A DNA stretch of 64,000 nt, from contig NZ_CP061311.1 of assembly GCF_018688095.1 (NCBI RefSeq), positions 618,861-682,860 on the forward strand, in the 5' to 3' direction. The position numbers were made by a program, and so were the translations under genes. The DNA comes from Polynucleobacter sp. AP-Titi-500A-B4. GTDB taxonomy: Bacteria; Pseudomonadota; Gammaproteobacteria; Burkholderiales; Burkholderiaceae. Of this stretch, positions 34,747-42,921 are shown piece after piece. Each line of letters starts with the position of its first letter. The stretch's first letter is position 1. The notes beneath the pieces are model-generated. The model saw only the letters and a list, made by a program, of their open reading frames with translations, made no database searches and had not been told where the DNA came from.

Positions 34747-35034
34747 ATGAACACAGCGCAATTTCTGCAGAGCCTCAAGGATATGGAATATCCAGAGCCC
34801 GTGGAGGTGCAACAGCCCCCCAATGGCCATCTGGGTAATCACACCCACCCATTTGCTGTACAGGCTTTAGTCTTGGATGGTTATATTGAGATTGAGATTG
34901 CTGGTGAACTTAAAACATACGCTGCGGGTGATGTCTTTAGTCTAGCCTATGAAGAATTACATGCAGAAAGCTATGGGCCACAAGGCGTGAAGTATTTAGC
35001 ATCACGAAAAAATGAAATCAAAGGGGCAATATGA
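34747..35034 (+). CDS. Single-domain cupin protein
   Basis: A 95-residue cupin. The metal-binding motif begins GNHTHPF and the strand VQALVLDGYIEIEIAG and GDVFSL complete the small beta-barrel. No catalytic assignment is possible. It overlaps the following dehydrogenase start by 4 bases (ATGA), so the pair is translationally coupled, suggesting a shared pathway. Confidence 0.8.
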   Translation: MNTAQFLQSLKDMEYPEPVEVQQPPNGHLGNHTHPFAVQALVLDGYIEIEIAGELKTYAAGDVFSLAYEELHAESYGPQGVKYLASRKNEIKGAI

Positions 35035-35909
35035 ATATCGGATTTATTGGCTTAGGAAATATGGGTTTGCCGATGGCGATCAATTTATTGAAAGCAGGGC
35101 ATCACGTAACGGGTTTTGATCTAGTGCAAAGCCAATTAGATGCTTTTGTAGCTGCTGGCGGAGAGGTGGCAGAAAGCGCTAATGCAGCCACAAAAGATGC
35201 TGATGTCTTAATCACCATGTTGCCAGCCTCAAAACATGTAGAGAGCTTGTATCTGGGTGACTCAGGTGTATTGGCAAATGCCAACCCCAAAACCTTACTC
35301 GTAGATTGTTCAACGATTTCACCAAAGGTGGCGCAAGCAGTTGCTAGTGCAGCGAAGGCGAAAGGCTTTGCAATGGTCGATGCACCAGTGTCTGGTGGAA
35401 CTGCCGGCGCTCAGGCGGGTACCTTAACCTTTATGGTGGGCGGTGAAAATTCTATAGTGGAATGCATTCGACCAATTCTAGAAAAGATGGGCAAGAATAT
35501 TTTTCATGCGGGTGGCAGCGGGGCAGGGCAAACCGTCAAGGTTTGTAACAACATGCTCTTGGGTATTCAGATGCTCGGCACTTGCGAAGCATTACGTTTA
35601 GGCATTGCGAATGGCTTAGATCCAAAAGTGCTTTCTGACATTATGTCCAAGAGTTCAGGGCGTAACTGGGCGCTCGAGTTGTATAACCCCTGTCCGGGTG
35701 TGATGGAGAGTGTGCCTTCATCAAAAGGCTACGCTGGTGGCTTCGGAGTAGATCTGATGCTTAAAGATATGGGCTTAGCGACAGAAAATGCCCAAGACCT
35801 TGAAGCTAGTGTTCCGCTAGGGAAGTTAGCGCAACAACTGTATGAGGCTCATAGCAAAGCTGGAAATGGCCAACTGGATTTCTCGAGCGTATTTAATCTC
35901 AAGAAATAA
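35031..35909 (+). CDS. NAD(P)-dependent beta-hydroxyacid dehydrogenase (3-hydroxyisobutyrate dehydrogenase-like)
   Basis: A 292-residue cytoplasmic dehydrogenase. NIGFIGLGNMGLPMAINLLKAGH (2-24) binds the dinucleotide, DAPVSGGTAGAQAGTL is the substrate-binding signature, and the K in GQTVKVCNNML is the catalytic lysine. The QLDFSSVFNL end is typical of 3-hydroxyisobutyrate dehydrogenase (valine catabolism), but tartronate semialdehyde reductase cannot be excluded. Coupled to the upstream cupin. Confidence 0.87.
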   Translation: MNIGFIGLGNMGLPMAINLLKAGHHVTGFDLVQSQLDAFVAAGGEVAESANAATKDADVLITMLPASKHVESLYLGDSGVLANANPKTLLVDCSTISPKVAQAVASAAKAKGFAMVDAPVSGGTAGAQAGTLTFMVGGENSIVECIRPILEKMGKNIFHAGGSGAGQTVKVCNNMLLGIQMLGTCEALRLGIANGLDPKVLSDIMSKSSGRNWALELYNPCPGVMESVPSSKGYAGGFGVDLMLKDMGLATENAQDLEASVPLGKLAQQLYEAHSKAGNGQLDFSSVFNLKK

Positions 35910-35914
35910 GTAGC

Positions 35915-36982
35915 TTAAGAAATGACGAGTGGCTTACCTTGGCGTTTGCTCATTTGACCGATGACTCGTGCGCCTAAGAAGTGGTGTTGGTTGAAGATTT
36001 CCAAGACTTCTTTGACGCTTTCCGGACTGCAGGAGACCAGAAGGCCACCACTTGTCTGGGGATCAGTTAATAGGGCGCGCTGTGCTGGTGTGAAGTCAGC
36101 CGGAATGCCGACTTCATCACCATAGCTTTGCCAATTACGATCAGAAGCACCAGTGATGATTCCCTCATCAGCGAGGTTTTGTACATTAGACAGGAGCGGC
36201 ACTTGGCTCCAATCAATATGTGCCGTGCAATTTGAGCCGCGTGCCAGCTCCAGCATGTGCCCCGCTAAACCAAAGCCCGTAACATCTGTTAAGGCATGAA
36301 CACCAGAAAGCTTAGCTAAGTCTGGGCCTGCTGCATTGAGCTTAGTTGTATTAGAGATCATCTCTCGATAACCATCTGGGCCCAGCAAATCTTTTTTCAG
36401 GGCTGCTGACAAGATGCCTACGCCAAGAGGCTTTCCTAAAATCAATACATCACCTGGTTTAGCGCTCGCATTGCTCTTGACACGCTTGGGATCAACAATG
36501 CCAATCGCGACCAAGCCATAAATCGGTTCAACAGAATCAATCGTGTGCCCGCCCGCAATGGGAATGCCAGCACTACGACAGGCTTCAGCTCCACCCTCTA
36601 AGATACGTGCAATGGTTTTGTTGGATAACACCTTAATAGGCATGCCAACCAAAGCCAGTGCAAATAATGGTGTGCCACCCATGGCATAGATATCGCTGAT
36701 GGCATTGGTTGCTGCTATCTTCCCGAAATCAAATGGATCATCTACGATTGGCATGAAGAAATCGGTGGTCGCCACGATCGCTTGTGATTCATTGATTTGA
36801 TAAACAGCCGCATCATCCGAAGTTTCAATGCCGATGAGCAATTCCTTGGGGAAGGGTAGCTGAGGAACATTCTTGAGGATCTCAGAGAGGACCCCTGGTG
36901 CAATCTTGCAGCCACAACCACCCCCATGTGAGAGTGAGGTCAGGCGTGGTTCGGTAGCTTCAGGATTTTTTGTTTGTGTCAT
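35915..36982 (-). CDS. selD: Selenide, water dikinase
   Basis: A 355-residue enzyme that makes selenophosphate from selenide and ATP. The catalytic cysteine is C23 in GGGCGCKIAP, matching C17 of Escherichia coli SelD, with K26 following. It uses cysteine, not selenocysteine. NAISDIYAMGG and GGHTID are conserved nucleotide-binding elements. SelA, SelB, tRNA-Sec and the tRNA selenouridine synthase MnmH are not in this window, so its downstream use is not visible here. It converges on the dehydrogenase with 5 bases between stops. Confidence 0.93.
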   Translation of the reverse strand: MTQTKNPEATEPRLTSLSHGGGCGCKIAPGVLSEILKNVPQLPFPKELLIGIETSDDAAVYQINESQAIVATTDFFMPIVDDPFDFGKIAATNAISDIYAMGGTPLFALALVGMPIKVLSNKTIARILEGGAEACRSAGIPIAGGHTIDSVEPIYGLVAIGIVDPKRVKSNASAKPGDVLILGKPLGVGILSAALKKDLLGPDGYREMISNTTKLNAAGPDLAKLSGVHALTDVTGFGLAGHMLELARGSNCTAHIDWSQVPLLSNVQNLADEGIITGASDRNWQSYGDEVGIPADFTPAQRALLTDPQTSGGLLVSCSPESVKEVLEIFNQHHFLGARVIGQMSKRQGKPLVIS

Positions 36983-37006
36983 ACAAATATTCTAATCTGA
37001 AAGAAT

Positions 37007-38296
37007 TTAACGATTAAAGCTTCTTTTCGGTGGGCTACCACGCTTGGTAGGCGCCTTTTTTGCTGGCGCACCACCAGAGCTATTGCCTCCAGCCGGACGA
37101 GGCTTTCTGGATTGCTGGTGTTGTTGGCTACGCAACTGAATAGGTTGAGCAACTGCGTTAGGATCAGGCTCAAAACCAGCAATGACTTCTTGCGGAAGTT
37201 TTTGCTTAATTAGCTTCTCGATGTCTCGCAGCATCTGATGCTCGTCTACACAAACCAATGAGACTGCAACCCCATTCGAACCTGCGCGACCTGTACGTCC
37301 AATACGATGCACATAGTCTTCAGAGACATTGGGTAGGTCATAGTTCACTACATGGGGTAGTTGATCAATATCGATGCCTCGGGCTGCGATATCCGTTGCA
37401 ACCAATGCTGTTAACTTGCCTGCCTTGAAATCTGCCAAGGCCTTGGTACGGGCGGTTTGACTCTTATTGCCATGAATGGCCATGCAGGTAATGCCATCTT
37501 TTTCTAATTGAGTGACAAGCTTATTGGCGCCATGTTTGGTCCGTGTAAACACCAGCACTTGTTTCCAGTCATTGCTCTTAATGAGGTGCGCCAAAAGCGG
37601 ATGCTTCTTAGCCCTATCAACTGGATGAATCAACTGCGCAATCGCTTCGTTAGCACTATTACTACGAGCAACTTCGATTAACTCAGGTGAGTTAAGTAAG
37701 CCATCGGCTAATTGTTTAATTTCGGTCGAAAAGGTTGCAGAGAAGAGGAGGTTCTGACGTTTCTTGGGAAGGGCAGCCAAGATCTTTTTAATATCGCGTA
37801 AGAAGCCCATATCGAGCATGCGATCGGCCTCATCTAAAACCAGAATTTCAATATCGTTGAGTGAGACACATTTTTGCGACATCAAATCCAGTAAGCGACC
37901 TGGTGTCGCAACCAAAATATCTAGACCACCAGCAATTGCTTTGATCTGAGGATTAGCGCCAACGCCACCAAAGATGACGGTGGACTTTAAGCCTGTGTAC
38001 TTTCCATAAGTCACAACAGACTCTTGAACTTGAGCGGCTAGCTCACGAGTAGGAGTCAGAATCAATACTCTTAATATTCTTTTGCCGCCGGCTTTAGGCG
38101 TGCTGCTCAGCCGCTGCAAAATAGGAAGCGTAAAGCCTGCGGTTTTACCTGTACCAGTTTGTGCTGCAGCTAAAAGATCTCCGCCTTTTAGAACTGCAGG
38201 AATTGATTTTGCTTGAATGGGGGTGGGGCTGGTGTAGCCTTCTTCTGCAATAGCGCGAAGAATGGGCTCTGATAAACCAAGATCTGTGAATAACAT
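37007..38296 (-). CDS. rhlE: DEAD-box RNA helicase, RhlE-like
   Basis: A 429-residue RNA helicase. Helicase domain 1 has the Q motif region, AAQTGTGKT (motif I), [12 protein letters not shown] (II) and SAT (III); domain 2 has [24 protein letters not shown] and HRIGRTGR. The tail from about residue 370 is rich in Gln, Arg, Gly and Lys, as in RhlE proteins of ribosome assembly and mRNA turnover. The start is ATG 38296 (MLFTDLGL); the upstream TTG adds only three residues. Confidence 0.9.
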   Translation of the reverse strand: MLFTDLGLSEPILRAIAEEGYTSPTPIQAKSIPAVLKGGDLLAAAQTGTGKTAGFTLPILQRLSSTPKAGGKRILRVLILTPTRELAAQVQESVVTYGKYTGLKSTVIFGGVGANPQIKAIAGGLDILVATPGRLLDLMSQKCVSLNDIEILVLDEADRMLDMGFLRDIKKILAALPKKRQNLLFSATFSTEIKQLADGLLNSPELIEVARSNSANEAIAQLIHPVDRAKKHPLLAHLIKSNDWKQVLVFTRTKHGANKLVTQLEKDGITCMAIHGNKSQTARTKALADFKAGKLTALVATDIAARGIDIDQLPHVVNYDLPNVSEDYVHRIGRTGRAGSNGVAVSLVCVDEHQMLRDIEKLIKQKLPQEVIAGFEPDPNAVAQPIQLRSQQHQQSRKPRPAGGNSSGGAPAKKAPTKRGSPPKRSFNR

Positions 38297-38438
38297 AGGG
38301 GCCAATAAAGTATTGACCCGTATTCAACGTAACTAATAAACGACTATCCCGGTCAATGGGGTGAGCTGCCACGCAGGTGCGTTTGCAGTAAGAGCTTCTA
38401 TTTTAAGTCATTAACCTAAAAGGACGGGATTTATTGGA

Positions 38439-39029
38439 CTATGCTGGGTTCCAGAGGTTGGGAACAATAGTATTGGCATAACCAGAGACGAAAGACTTTT
38501 CTGCACCGGTCATTGGATCAAATACCGAGCGATGAATTCTGCCGATATTGCCACCATACACATGAATACTGATCGATGTTTGATCGAGATGGTTGTTTTC
38601 AACAACATGGATGTCATGTGTACTTGGTGAGACAGTATCAACATGACCTGGAGGGCAAACACAGGGCTCGCCAGCCTGGTAACTACCATCCGCTTGAGGG
38701 TAGTAGGGTGTCCCTTTTTCCTTGCCACGTAGTTGGCCAATCATGCCCCAAACGGTGTGATTGTGTAGTGGCGTCTTTTGACCTGGCCCCCAAACAAAGC
38801 TGACAATAGAGAATCGATCTAGCGGATCAGCATATAAAAGATATTGCTGGTAGTACTGTGGGTGCGGTTTCGTAAATTCTGCTGGCAACCAATCGTCGAC
38901 AGCAATGAGATTTTCAAGGAGCTTTTTACCTTTGGTGAAAATGATTTCTTCACTAGGCTTTTGCTCTAGCAACAGACTGAGTTCTTTAACGAAGGTAAGG
39001 AGTTTTCCATCCGACATAGTGGTCACCAT
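38439..39029 (-). CDS. Cysteine-dioxygenase-family cupin
   Basis: A protein of about 196 residues with a cupin fold of the bacterial cysteine dioxygenase type. The iron-binding H-N-H motif is in TPLHNHTVWG and the third histidine in DIHVVENN; GPGQKTPLHNH is typical. The product would oxidise a thiol such as cysteine or 3-mercaptopropionate. The start is uncertain between ATG 39029 and ATG 39017; the longer reading to 39140 overlaps the thioesterase gene and is discarded. It follows that gene within 10 bases. Confidence 0.83.
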   Translation of the reverse strand: MVTTMSDGKLLTFVKELSLLLEQKPSEEIIFTKGKKLLENLIAVDDWLPAEFTKPHPQYYQQYLLYADPLDRFSIVSFVWGPGQKTPLHNHTVWGMIGQLRGKEKGTPYYPQADGSYQAGEPCVCPPGHVDTVSPSTHDIHVVENNHLDQTSISIHVYGGNIGRIHRSVFDPMTGAEKSFVSGYANTIVPNLWNPA

Positions 39030-39036
39030 AGCAAAT

Positions 39037-39474
39037 TTATTCCGCGGGGAATAACCACTCAGGCCAGCCTTTGGGTTTGAGGGTAGTGGTATCAACGCAA
39101 ACGATATGCAGAGTAGCGCTTGCAATGACTTGCAACTCATCGCTATCAGGTAGCTTTCTTTGGGCAGTTTGTTTTACAGAGACTTGGGTGCGACCACGAT
39201 GTTCAATCACTTGATCGATATACAGAATGTCATCCAGTCGTCCTGGTTTATAGAAGTTCATCGTGAGTTCACGTACAGGCATCACGATGCCAAATTCATG
39301 AATGAGCTTAGTTGGACTTAAGCCACGCTGAGAAAGCCACTCTGCACGACTGCGTTCAAATATCTCGAGATAACGTCCGTGATATACGAACCCTGCTGCA
39401 TCCGTATCGGAGTAGCAAACTCGATGAACATAAGTAAAATCAGCGGGGCTTTTATTAGATGCAGTAGCAGTCAT
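39037..39474 (-). CDS. Acyl-CoA thioesterase, YbgC/4-hydroxybenzoyl-CoA type
   Basis: A 145-residue hotdog-fold thioesterase. The active-site region YSDTDAAGFVYHGRYLEIFERSR (about 21-43) carries the catalytic aspartate, and the downstream LSQRGLSPTKLIHEFGI is typical. It hydrolyses acyl-CoA or acyl-carrier substrates. It lies 6 bases after the GNAT gene stop and just ahead of the cysteine-dioxygenase-like gene, forming a minus-strand operon. The exact substrate is not known. Confidence 0.87.
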   Translation of the reverse strand: MTATASNKSPADFTYVHRVCYSDTDAAGFVYHGRYLEIFERSRAEWLSQRGLSPTKLIHEFGIVMPVRELTMNFYKPGRLDDILYIDQVIEHRGRTQVSVKQTAQRKLPDSDELQVIASATLHIVCVDTTTLKPKGWPEWLFPAE

Positions 39475-39480
39475 AAAAAA

Positions 39481-39927
39481 TTAATTCGATTTGTGTAATA
39501 AGAGCATCATATTACGATGCGGGATACCCGCCTCATCATAGGTCGGCCCTTGAGCTACAAACCCCAGTTTTTCATAGAATGGTATTGCCGTTAATTGGGC
39601 ATGAAGAATGACGGAGGATAGGCCGTCTGCTTGAGCAGTCAGCAATAGTTTTTCGAGGATCTGCTTGCCGATGCCTTGGCCTCGGAAGTTTACTAAGACA
39701 GCCATGCGTCCAATTTGGGCGTTGCCATTCCCTAAATTTACTAATCTTGCAGTCCCTACACATTGACCACCTTGGTAGGCGAGGGCATGTAAGGCAGATG
39801 AATCAAATTCATCCAATTCAAGCTCTTCTGGAACCCCCTGTTCGTTGATAAATACCTGCTTTCGTATGGGGTACGCGGATTGCGAGGCCTGTTGCCAGGG
39901 TAAAAGCAGGATTTCTAGGGTTTTCAA
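39481..39927 (-). CDS. GNAT-family N-acetyltransferase
   Basis: A 148-residue acetyltransferase of the ElaA-like subgroup. The acetyl-CoA pyrophosphate loop is RGQGIGKQIL and the core strand GRMAVLVNF precedes it; IPFYEKLGFVAQGPTYDEAGIPHRNM is the typical C-terminal block. The start is a TTG at 39927 because no ATG or GTG is available in frame upstream. It is the first gene of the operon with the thioesterase and dioxygenase. Confidence 0.85.
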   Translation of the reverse strand: MKTLEILLLPWQQASQSAYPIRKQVFINEQGVPEELELDEFDSSALHALAYQGGQCVGTARLVNLGNGNAQIGRMAVLVNFRGQGIGKQILEKLLLTAQADGLSSVILHAQLTAIPFYEKLGFVAQGPTYDEAGIPHRNMMLLLHKSN

Positions 39928-40067
39928 TGACTTGGCTATGAGTAGTGGACTATTGGATATGGATCATCTTAATTTACCAAATAAGGGCTTTCAATTAAAT
40001 AGGTCGTGGTTACAATGATCTGGTGGCACTTCTAGCCCAATCTCAACCCACTCAATTAGGAGTTATC

Positions 40068-40649
40068 TTGAAGAAATCTTTACTTGCTGGTTTATTCGCT
40101 GCTGTTGGTATTACTTGCGCAAGCTCTGTGTTCGCGCAACTCCCCGCAAAGATGTTGCCTTTGGCGGCTGATGTTGTTGTGCTTAGCGCGACGGTAGATT
40201 CTGTAGATGTCAAGAAGCGCATTGTGGTGTTAAAGGATGCAAATGGTAACTTGGCGCAAATGAATGTATCTAAAGCAGTCAATGATTTGGATAAAGTTAA
40301 AAAGGGTGATGTGTTCTTAGTAGAGCATGCGCAAGCGATTGCAGTTGGCTTAACTGCTGCTGGTAAAGATGCTAAACCAGGTGTATCTGGTGTACGTTCT
40401 GTAGCGATCGCTGGCAAAGGTTCTGCTAAACCATTTGAAGAAACAACCGACACGATCTATGCAACGGTTAAGATTTCTACAATTGATCAAAAAACCCGTA
40501 TCGTCACTTTCACAATGCCTAATGGCGAGAAGCAAAAAGTTAAAGTGGATCCAGCGGTGCTTGGTCTTGAGAAATTCAAAGCTGGTGATGACGTGATCGT
40601 TGAGTTTGTTGACGACACAGCCATTGGCTTCGTAACACCTAAGAAGTAA
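40068..40649 (+). CDS. Exported protein of unknown function with two repeated domains
   Basis: A 193-residue periplasmic protein. The TTG start at 40068 sits 5 bases after AGGAG, better than an upstream GTG at 40023. A signal peptide (KKSLLAGLFAAVGITCASSVFAQ) precedes two similar beta-rich halves: VVLSATVDSVDVKKRIVVLKDANG and ATVKISTIDQKTRIVTFTMPNG. Each ends with a KAGD/KKGD turn then VE(H/F)VDD-like strand. Such doublets suggest an internal duplication. No function is known. Confidence 0.78.
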   Translation: MKKSLLAGLFAAVGITCASSVFAQLPAKMLPLAADVVVLSATVDSVDVKKRIVVLKDANGNLAQMNVSKAVNDLDKVKKGDVFLVEHAQAIAVGLTAAGKDAKPGVSGVRSVAIAGKGSAKPFEETTDTIYATVKISTIDQKTRIVTFTMPNGEKQKVKVDPAVLGLEKFKAGDDVIVEFVDDTAIGFVTPKK

Positions 40650-40682
40650 GCTATTGAATACTGGCTTAGGCTAGTAGGAAAT

Positions 40683-40709
40683 AAAAAAGCCCGCAGAAGC
40701 GGGCTTTTT
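40683..40709. terminator. Terminator between the exported duplicated-domain gene and mop
   Basis: AAAGCCCGC and GCGGGCTTTTT form a hairpin with a T-tract on the plus strand and an A-rich flank that gives T residues on the minus strand, so it serves both convergent genes. Confidence 0.88.
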
Positions 40710-40725
40710 GTTTGGGAGCAAGAGC

Positions 40726-40950
40726 TTATGCGCTCTTAGCTACCATGACATCAGAGGCTTTGATAACAGCCCATGCTTGATCGCCTACCTTGAGATTGAG
40801 CTCATCAACTGCTTCATTGGTGATTGATGCGGTTACGATGTGCCCGCCGCCGATATCAATCTTAACGTGAGAAGTAGTTTGACCCATTTTGAGTTCGACG
40901 ACTTTGCCGTTCAGGGTATTGCGAGCGCTAAGTTTGACTTTAAGTTCCAT
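40726..40950 (-). CDS. mop: Molybdopterin-type TOBE domain protein (molbindin, Mop)
   Basis: A 74-residue single TOBE domain: ARNTLNGKVVELKMGQTTSHVKIDI is the canonical oxyanion-binding core and NEAVDELNLKVGDQAWAVIKASDVMVA the C-terminal half. Free-standing molbindins store molybdate or tungstate in the cytoplasm. It lies 20 bases downstream of the TupA-like receptor gene, so both belong to one metal oxyanion operon. Confidence 0.9.
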   Translation of the reverse strand: MELKVKLSARNTLNGKVVELKMGQTTSHVKIDIGGGHIVTASITNEAVDELNLKVGDQAWAVIKASDVMVAKSA

Positions 40951-40970
40951 GATGATGCCTTTTGAGTAGG

Positions 40971-41795
40971 TTATTTATTTGCATTAGGGAAAAAGAGTTG
41001 TTCGCCACCAATTTGATAGCTCGCAATCACGTCCTGACCATTCTTGGAAATGAGCCAGTCAATAAATGCTTGTCCTTCAGCTTTTTTCACAGAGGGATAT
41101 TTGGCGGGGTTCACTAACATCACGCCATACTGATTGAAGAGCTTGGGGTCGCCTTGAACTAGGATGGTCAGGTCGCCACGATTCTTAAAGCTCAACCAGG
41201 TTGCACGGTCTGCCAAGATATAGCCATTCATTGCTGAGGCGGTATTGAGGGCAGGGCCCATGCCTGAGCCAGTTTCTTTGTACCAACTTTGACTTGGTGA
41301 AACGGGAATGCCAGCACCTTTCCAGTAGCGCAGCTCTGCAGCATGTGTGCCACTCTTATCACCACGAGAAACAAAGGGTGCTTGGGCAGATGCAATTTTT
41401 TGGAATACCGCTTGGATATCTTTGCCACCGCCAACTTTTGCAGGATCAGATTTCGGCCCAATCAATACAAAGTCGTTGTACATCACTTCATTGCGTTTGG
41501 TGGAATAGCCTTCTTGGACAAATAGCTCTTCTGCTGGTTTGTCATGAACGAAGACAACATCTGCATCGCCGCGACGACCGATATCCAATGCTTGGCCAGT
41601 ACCAACGGCAACCACTTTGACACCTATCCCAGTCTTCATCTTGAAGATTGGCAAGATGAAACCAAATAGACCAGATTGTTCGGTTGAGGTAGTTGAGGAA
41701 ACCACAATACTCTTTTCTTGTGCGAGTGCTTGTGGGGCATTGAAAGAAAAAGCGATTAGTAAGCTAAAGAAGAGATTAGGAATCAGTTTTTTCAT
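40971..41795 (-). CDS. tupA: Tungstate/molybdate-type periplasmic binding protein (TupA-like)
   Basis: A 274-residue receptor with a signal peptide ending ALAQE. The oxyanion-binding SSTTSTEQSGLF motif at the start of the mature protein is characteristic of TupA tungstate receptors, and SRGDKSGTHAAELRYWKG and GMGPALNTASAMNGYILADRATW continue the family. The TupB permease and TupC ATPase are not adjacent, so import must rely on genes elsewhere. ATG 41795 is chosen over a TTG four codons upstream. It diverges from its likely regulator. Confidence 0.87.
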   Translation of the reverse strand: MKKLIPNLFFSLLIAFSFNAPQALAQEKSIVVSSTTSTEQSGLFGFILPIFKMKTGIGVKVVAVGTGQALDIGRRGDADVVFVHDKPAEELFVQEGYSTKRNEVMYNDFVLIGPKSDPAKVGGGKDIQAVFQKIASAQAPFVSRGDKSGTHAAELRYWKGAGIPVSPSQSWYKETGSGMGPALNTASAMNGYILADRATWLSFKNRGDLTILVQGDPKLFNQYGVMLVNPAKYPSVKKAEGQAFIDWLISKNGQDVIASYQIGGEQLFFPNANK

Positions 41796-41836
41796 AAAAC
41801 ATACCAAAGAGTTGACTAGGCGGATATCATCTCATA

Positions 41837-41851
41837 CATTAATACTTAATG
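41837..41851. promoter_or_regulatory. Candidate operator between tupA and its regulator
   Basis: CATTAA-TAC-TTAATG is a perfect 6-base inverted repeat. A 9-base direct repeat, ATATGCAAA, occurs at 41853-41861 and 41869-41877. The site lies between two divergent starts, where a shared operator is expected. Confidence 0.4.
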
Positions 41852-41870
41852 AATATGCAAAAAATTACAT

Positions 41871-42887
41871 ATGCAAATTGAAGTTCGTCCATCTCTTGTC
41901 GTACAAACCCAGGGCAAAAACTCTGTGGATCTCATTTGGCTATCTCAACTCCTTAAGGACATTGAGAGTGGCAGCTCCTTAGTGGTAGCTAGCAAAAGGG
42001 CGGGCACCTCCTATCGGGGTGCTTGGGGAAAATTGAATGAGGTTGAAGCTGCTTTAGGAATGCCTCTGATTGTTCGTACTAAAGGACATGGATCTAAGTT
42101 AACGGAGTTTGGATCTTTTCTCTTTAAATTTATTGATGACATGCAGGCTGGGCACTTGAAGTACGGCAATGCCTATCAAGAAGCCTTGATGAAAGAAATG
42201 AATCGCGTACAAAAATCAGAAAGCGCTCGCTGGAAGTTTTTGTCGAGTAGCGATTCGATTATTCAGCAGGCTGTCAGAGAAGTAAAAGGTTTTAATCTGA
42301 AAATTGCTGGCTCTGGAGAGTCTCTAGAGAGACTACTCAATAATGAGGCTGATATTGCTGGCTACCATGTATCGAATGAGCAGAGCTCAAAGGCCATTCA
42401 TCAGCGTTTATCCAAAAGCGATATTCAAATATATCCAGTAATGAAGCGAACCCAGGGCTTGATTGTCAAAAAGGGTAATCCACTTCACATTCGATCAATA
42501 GATGATTTACTGAATCAAAAAATTCGCTTTATTAATCGTCAAATCGGTTCTGGCACTAGATTGTTGCTTGATAGTTTGTTAATTGAGGAGGGGATTGATC
42601 CCCATGAGGTTAATGGCTACCTTCAAGAGGAGTTCACACACTCTGCTGTGGCCAATGCCATTCTTGCGGGTAAGGCAGACGTTGGTATTGGAGTTAAAAA
42701 TATTGCGCTAGAGAATGGTCTTGGCTTTGTGCCCTTAAAGGATGAAATTTTCTTTATTGCCATGAATCGGGAAATGGTGTCTCAACCCGAGTCTTCTAAA
42801 CTGATTCGTAAAATTCGGAGTTATTCCAGTAATACGCCAGGTTATAAGGCGGTCAGCCTGAATAGGCAGATAAAAGACTGGCTTTGA
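41871..42887 (+). CDS. ModE-like winged-helix regulator fused to a binding-protein-like domain
   Basis: A 338-residue predicted molybdate/tungstate-responsive regulator. Residues about 20-85 form a LysR/ModE-type winged helix (SLVVASKRAGTSYRGAWGKLNEVEAALG). From about 125 a periplasmic-binding-protein-like domain follows (LKIAGSGESLERLLNNEADIAGYHVS and IRFINRQIGSGTRLLLDSLL), which may sense the ligand, as in related substrate-binding-like one-component regulators. It lies between tupA and modA and probably controls both. The start codon lacks a clear ribosome binding site. Confidence 0.83.
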   Translation: MQIEVRPSLVVQTQGKNSVDLIWLSQLLKDIESGSSLVVASKRAGTSYRGAWGKLNEVEAALGMPLIVRTKGHGSKLTEFGSFLFKFIDDMQAGHLKYGNAYQEALMKEMNRVQKSESARWKFLSSSDSIIQQAVREVKGFNLKIAGSGESLERLLNNEADIAGYHVSNEQSSKAIHQRLSKSDIQIYPVMKRTQGLIVKKGNPLHIRSIDDLLNQKIRFINRQIGSGTRLLLDSLLIEEGIDPHEVNGYLQEEFTHSAVANAILAGKADVGIGVKNIALENGLGFVPLKDEIFFIAMNREMVSQPESSKLIRKIRSYSSNTPGYKAVSLNRQIKDWL

Positions 42888-42921
42888 GCGCAGGAGATCG
42901 AAGGCTACAATCCATTGGAAT

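Noticed and set aside
34690..34848. N-terminal extension of the DUF1330 gene
   Set aside because: The longer frame overlaps the divergent cupin start, and the family starts at MTVKVIGLIEL.
38297..38438. Possible tRNA or riboswitch upstream of rhlE
   Set aside because: I could not form a cloverleaf or any known aptamer core in this 142-base stretch; it is probably a plain leader and promoter region.
40052..40453. 133-codon minus-strand open frame
   Set aside because: It is a shadow of the exported duplicated-domain gene, whose signal peptide and start site are convincing.
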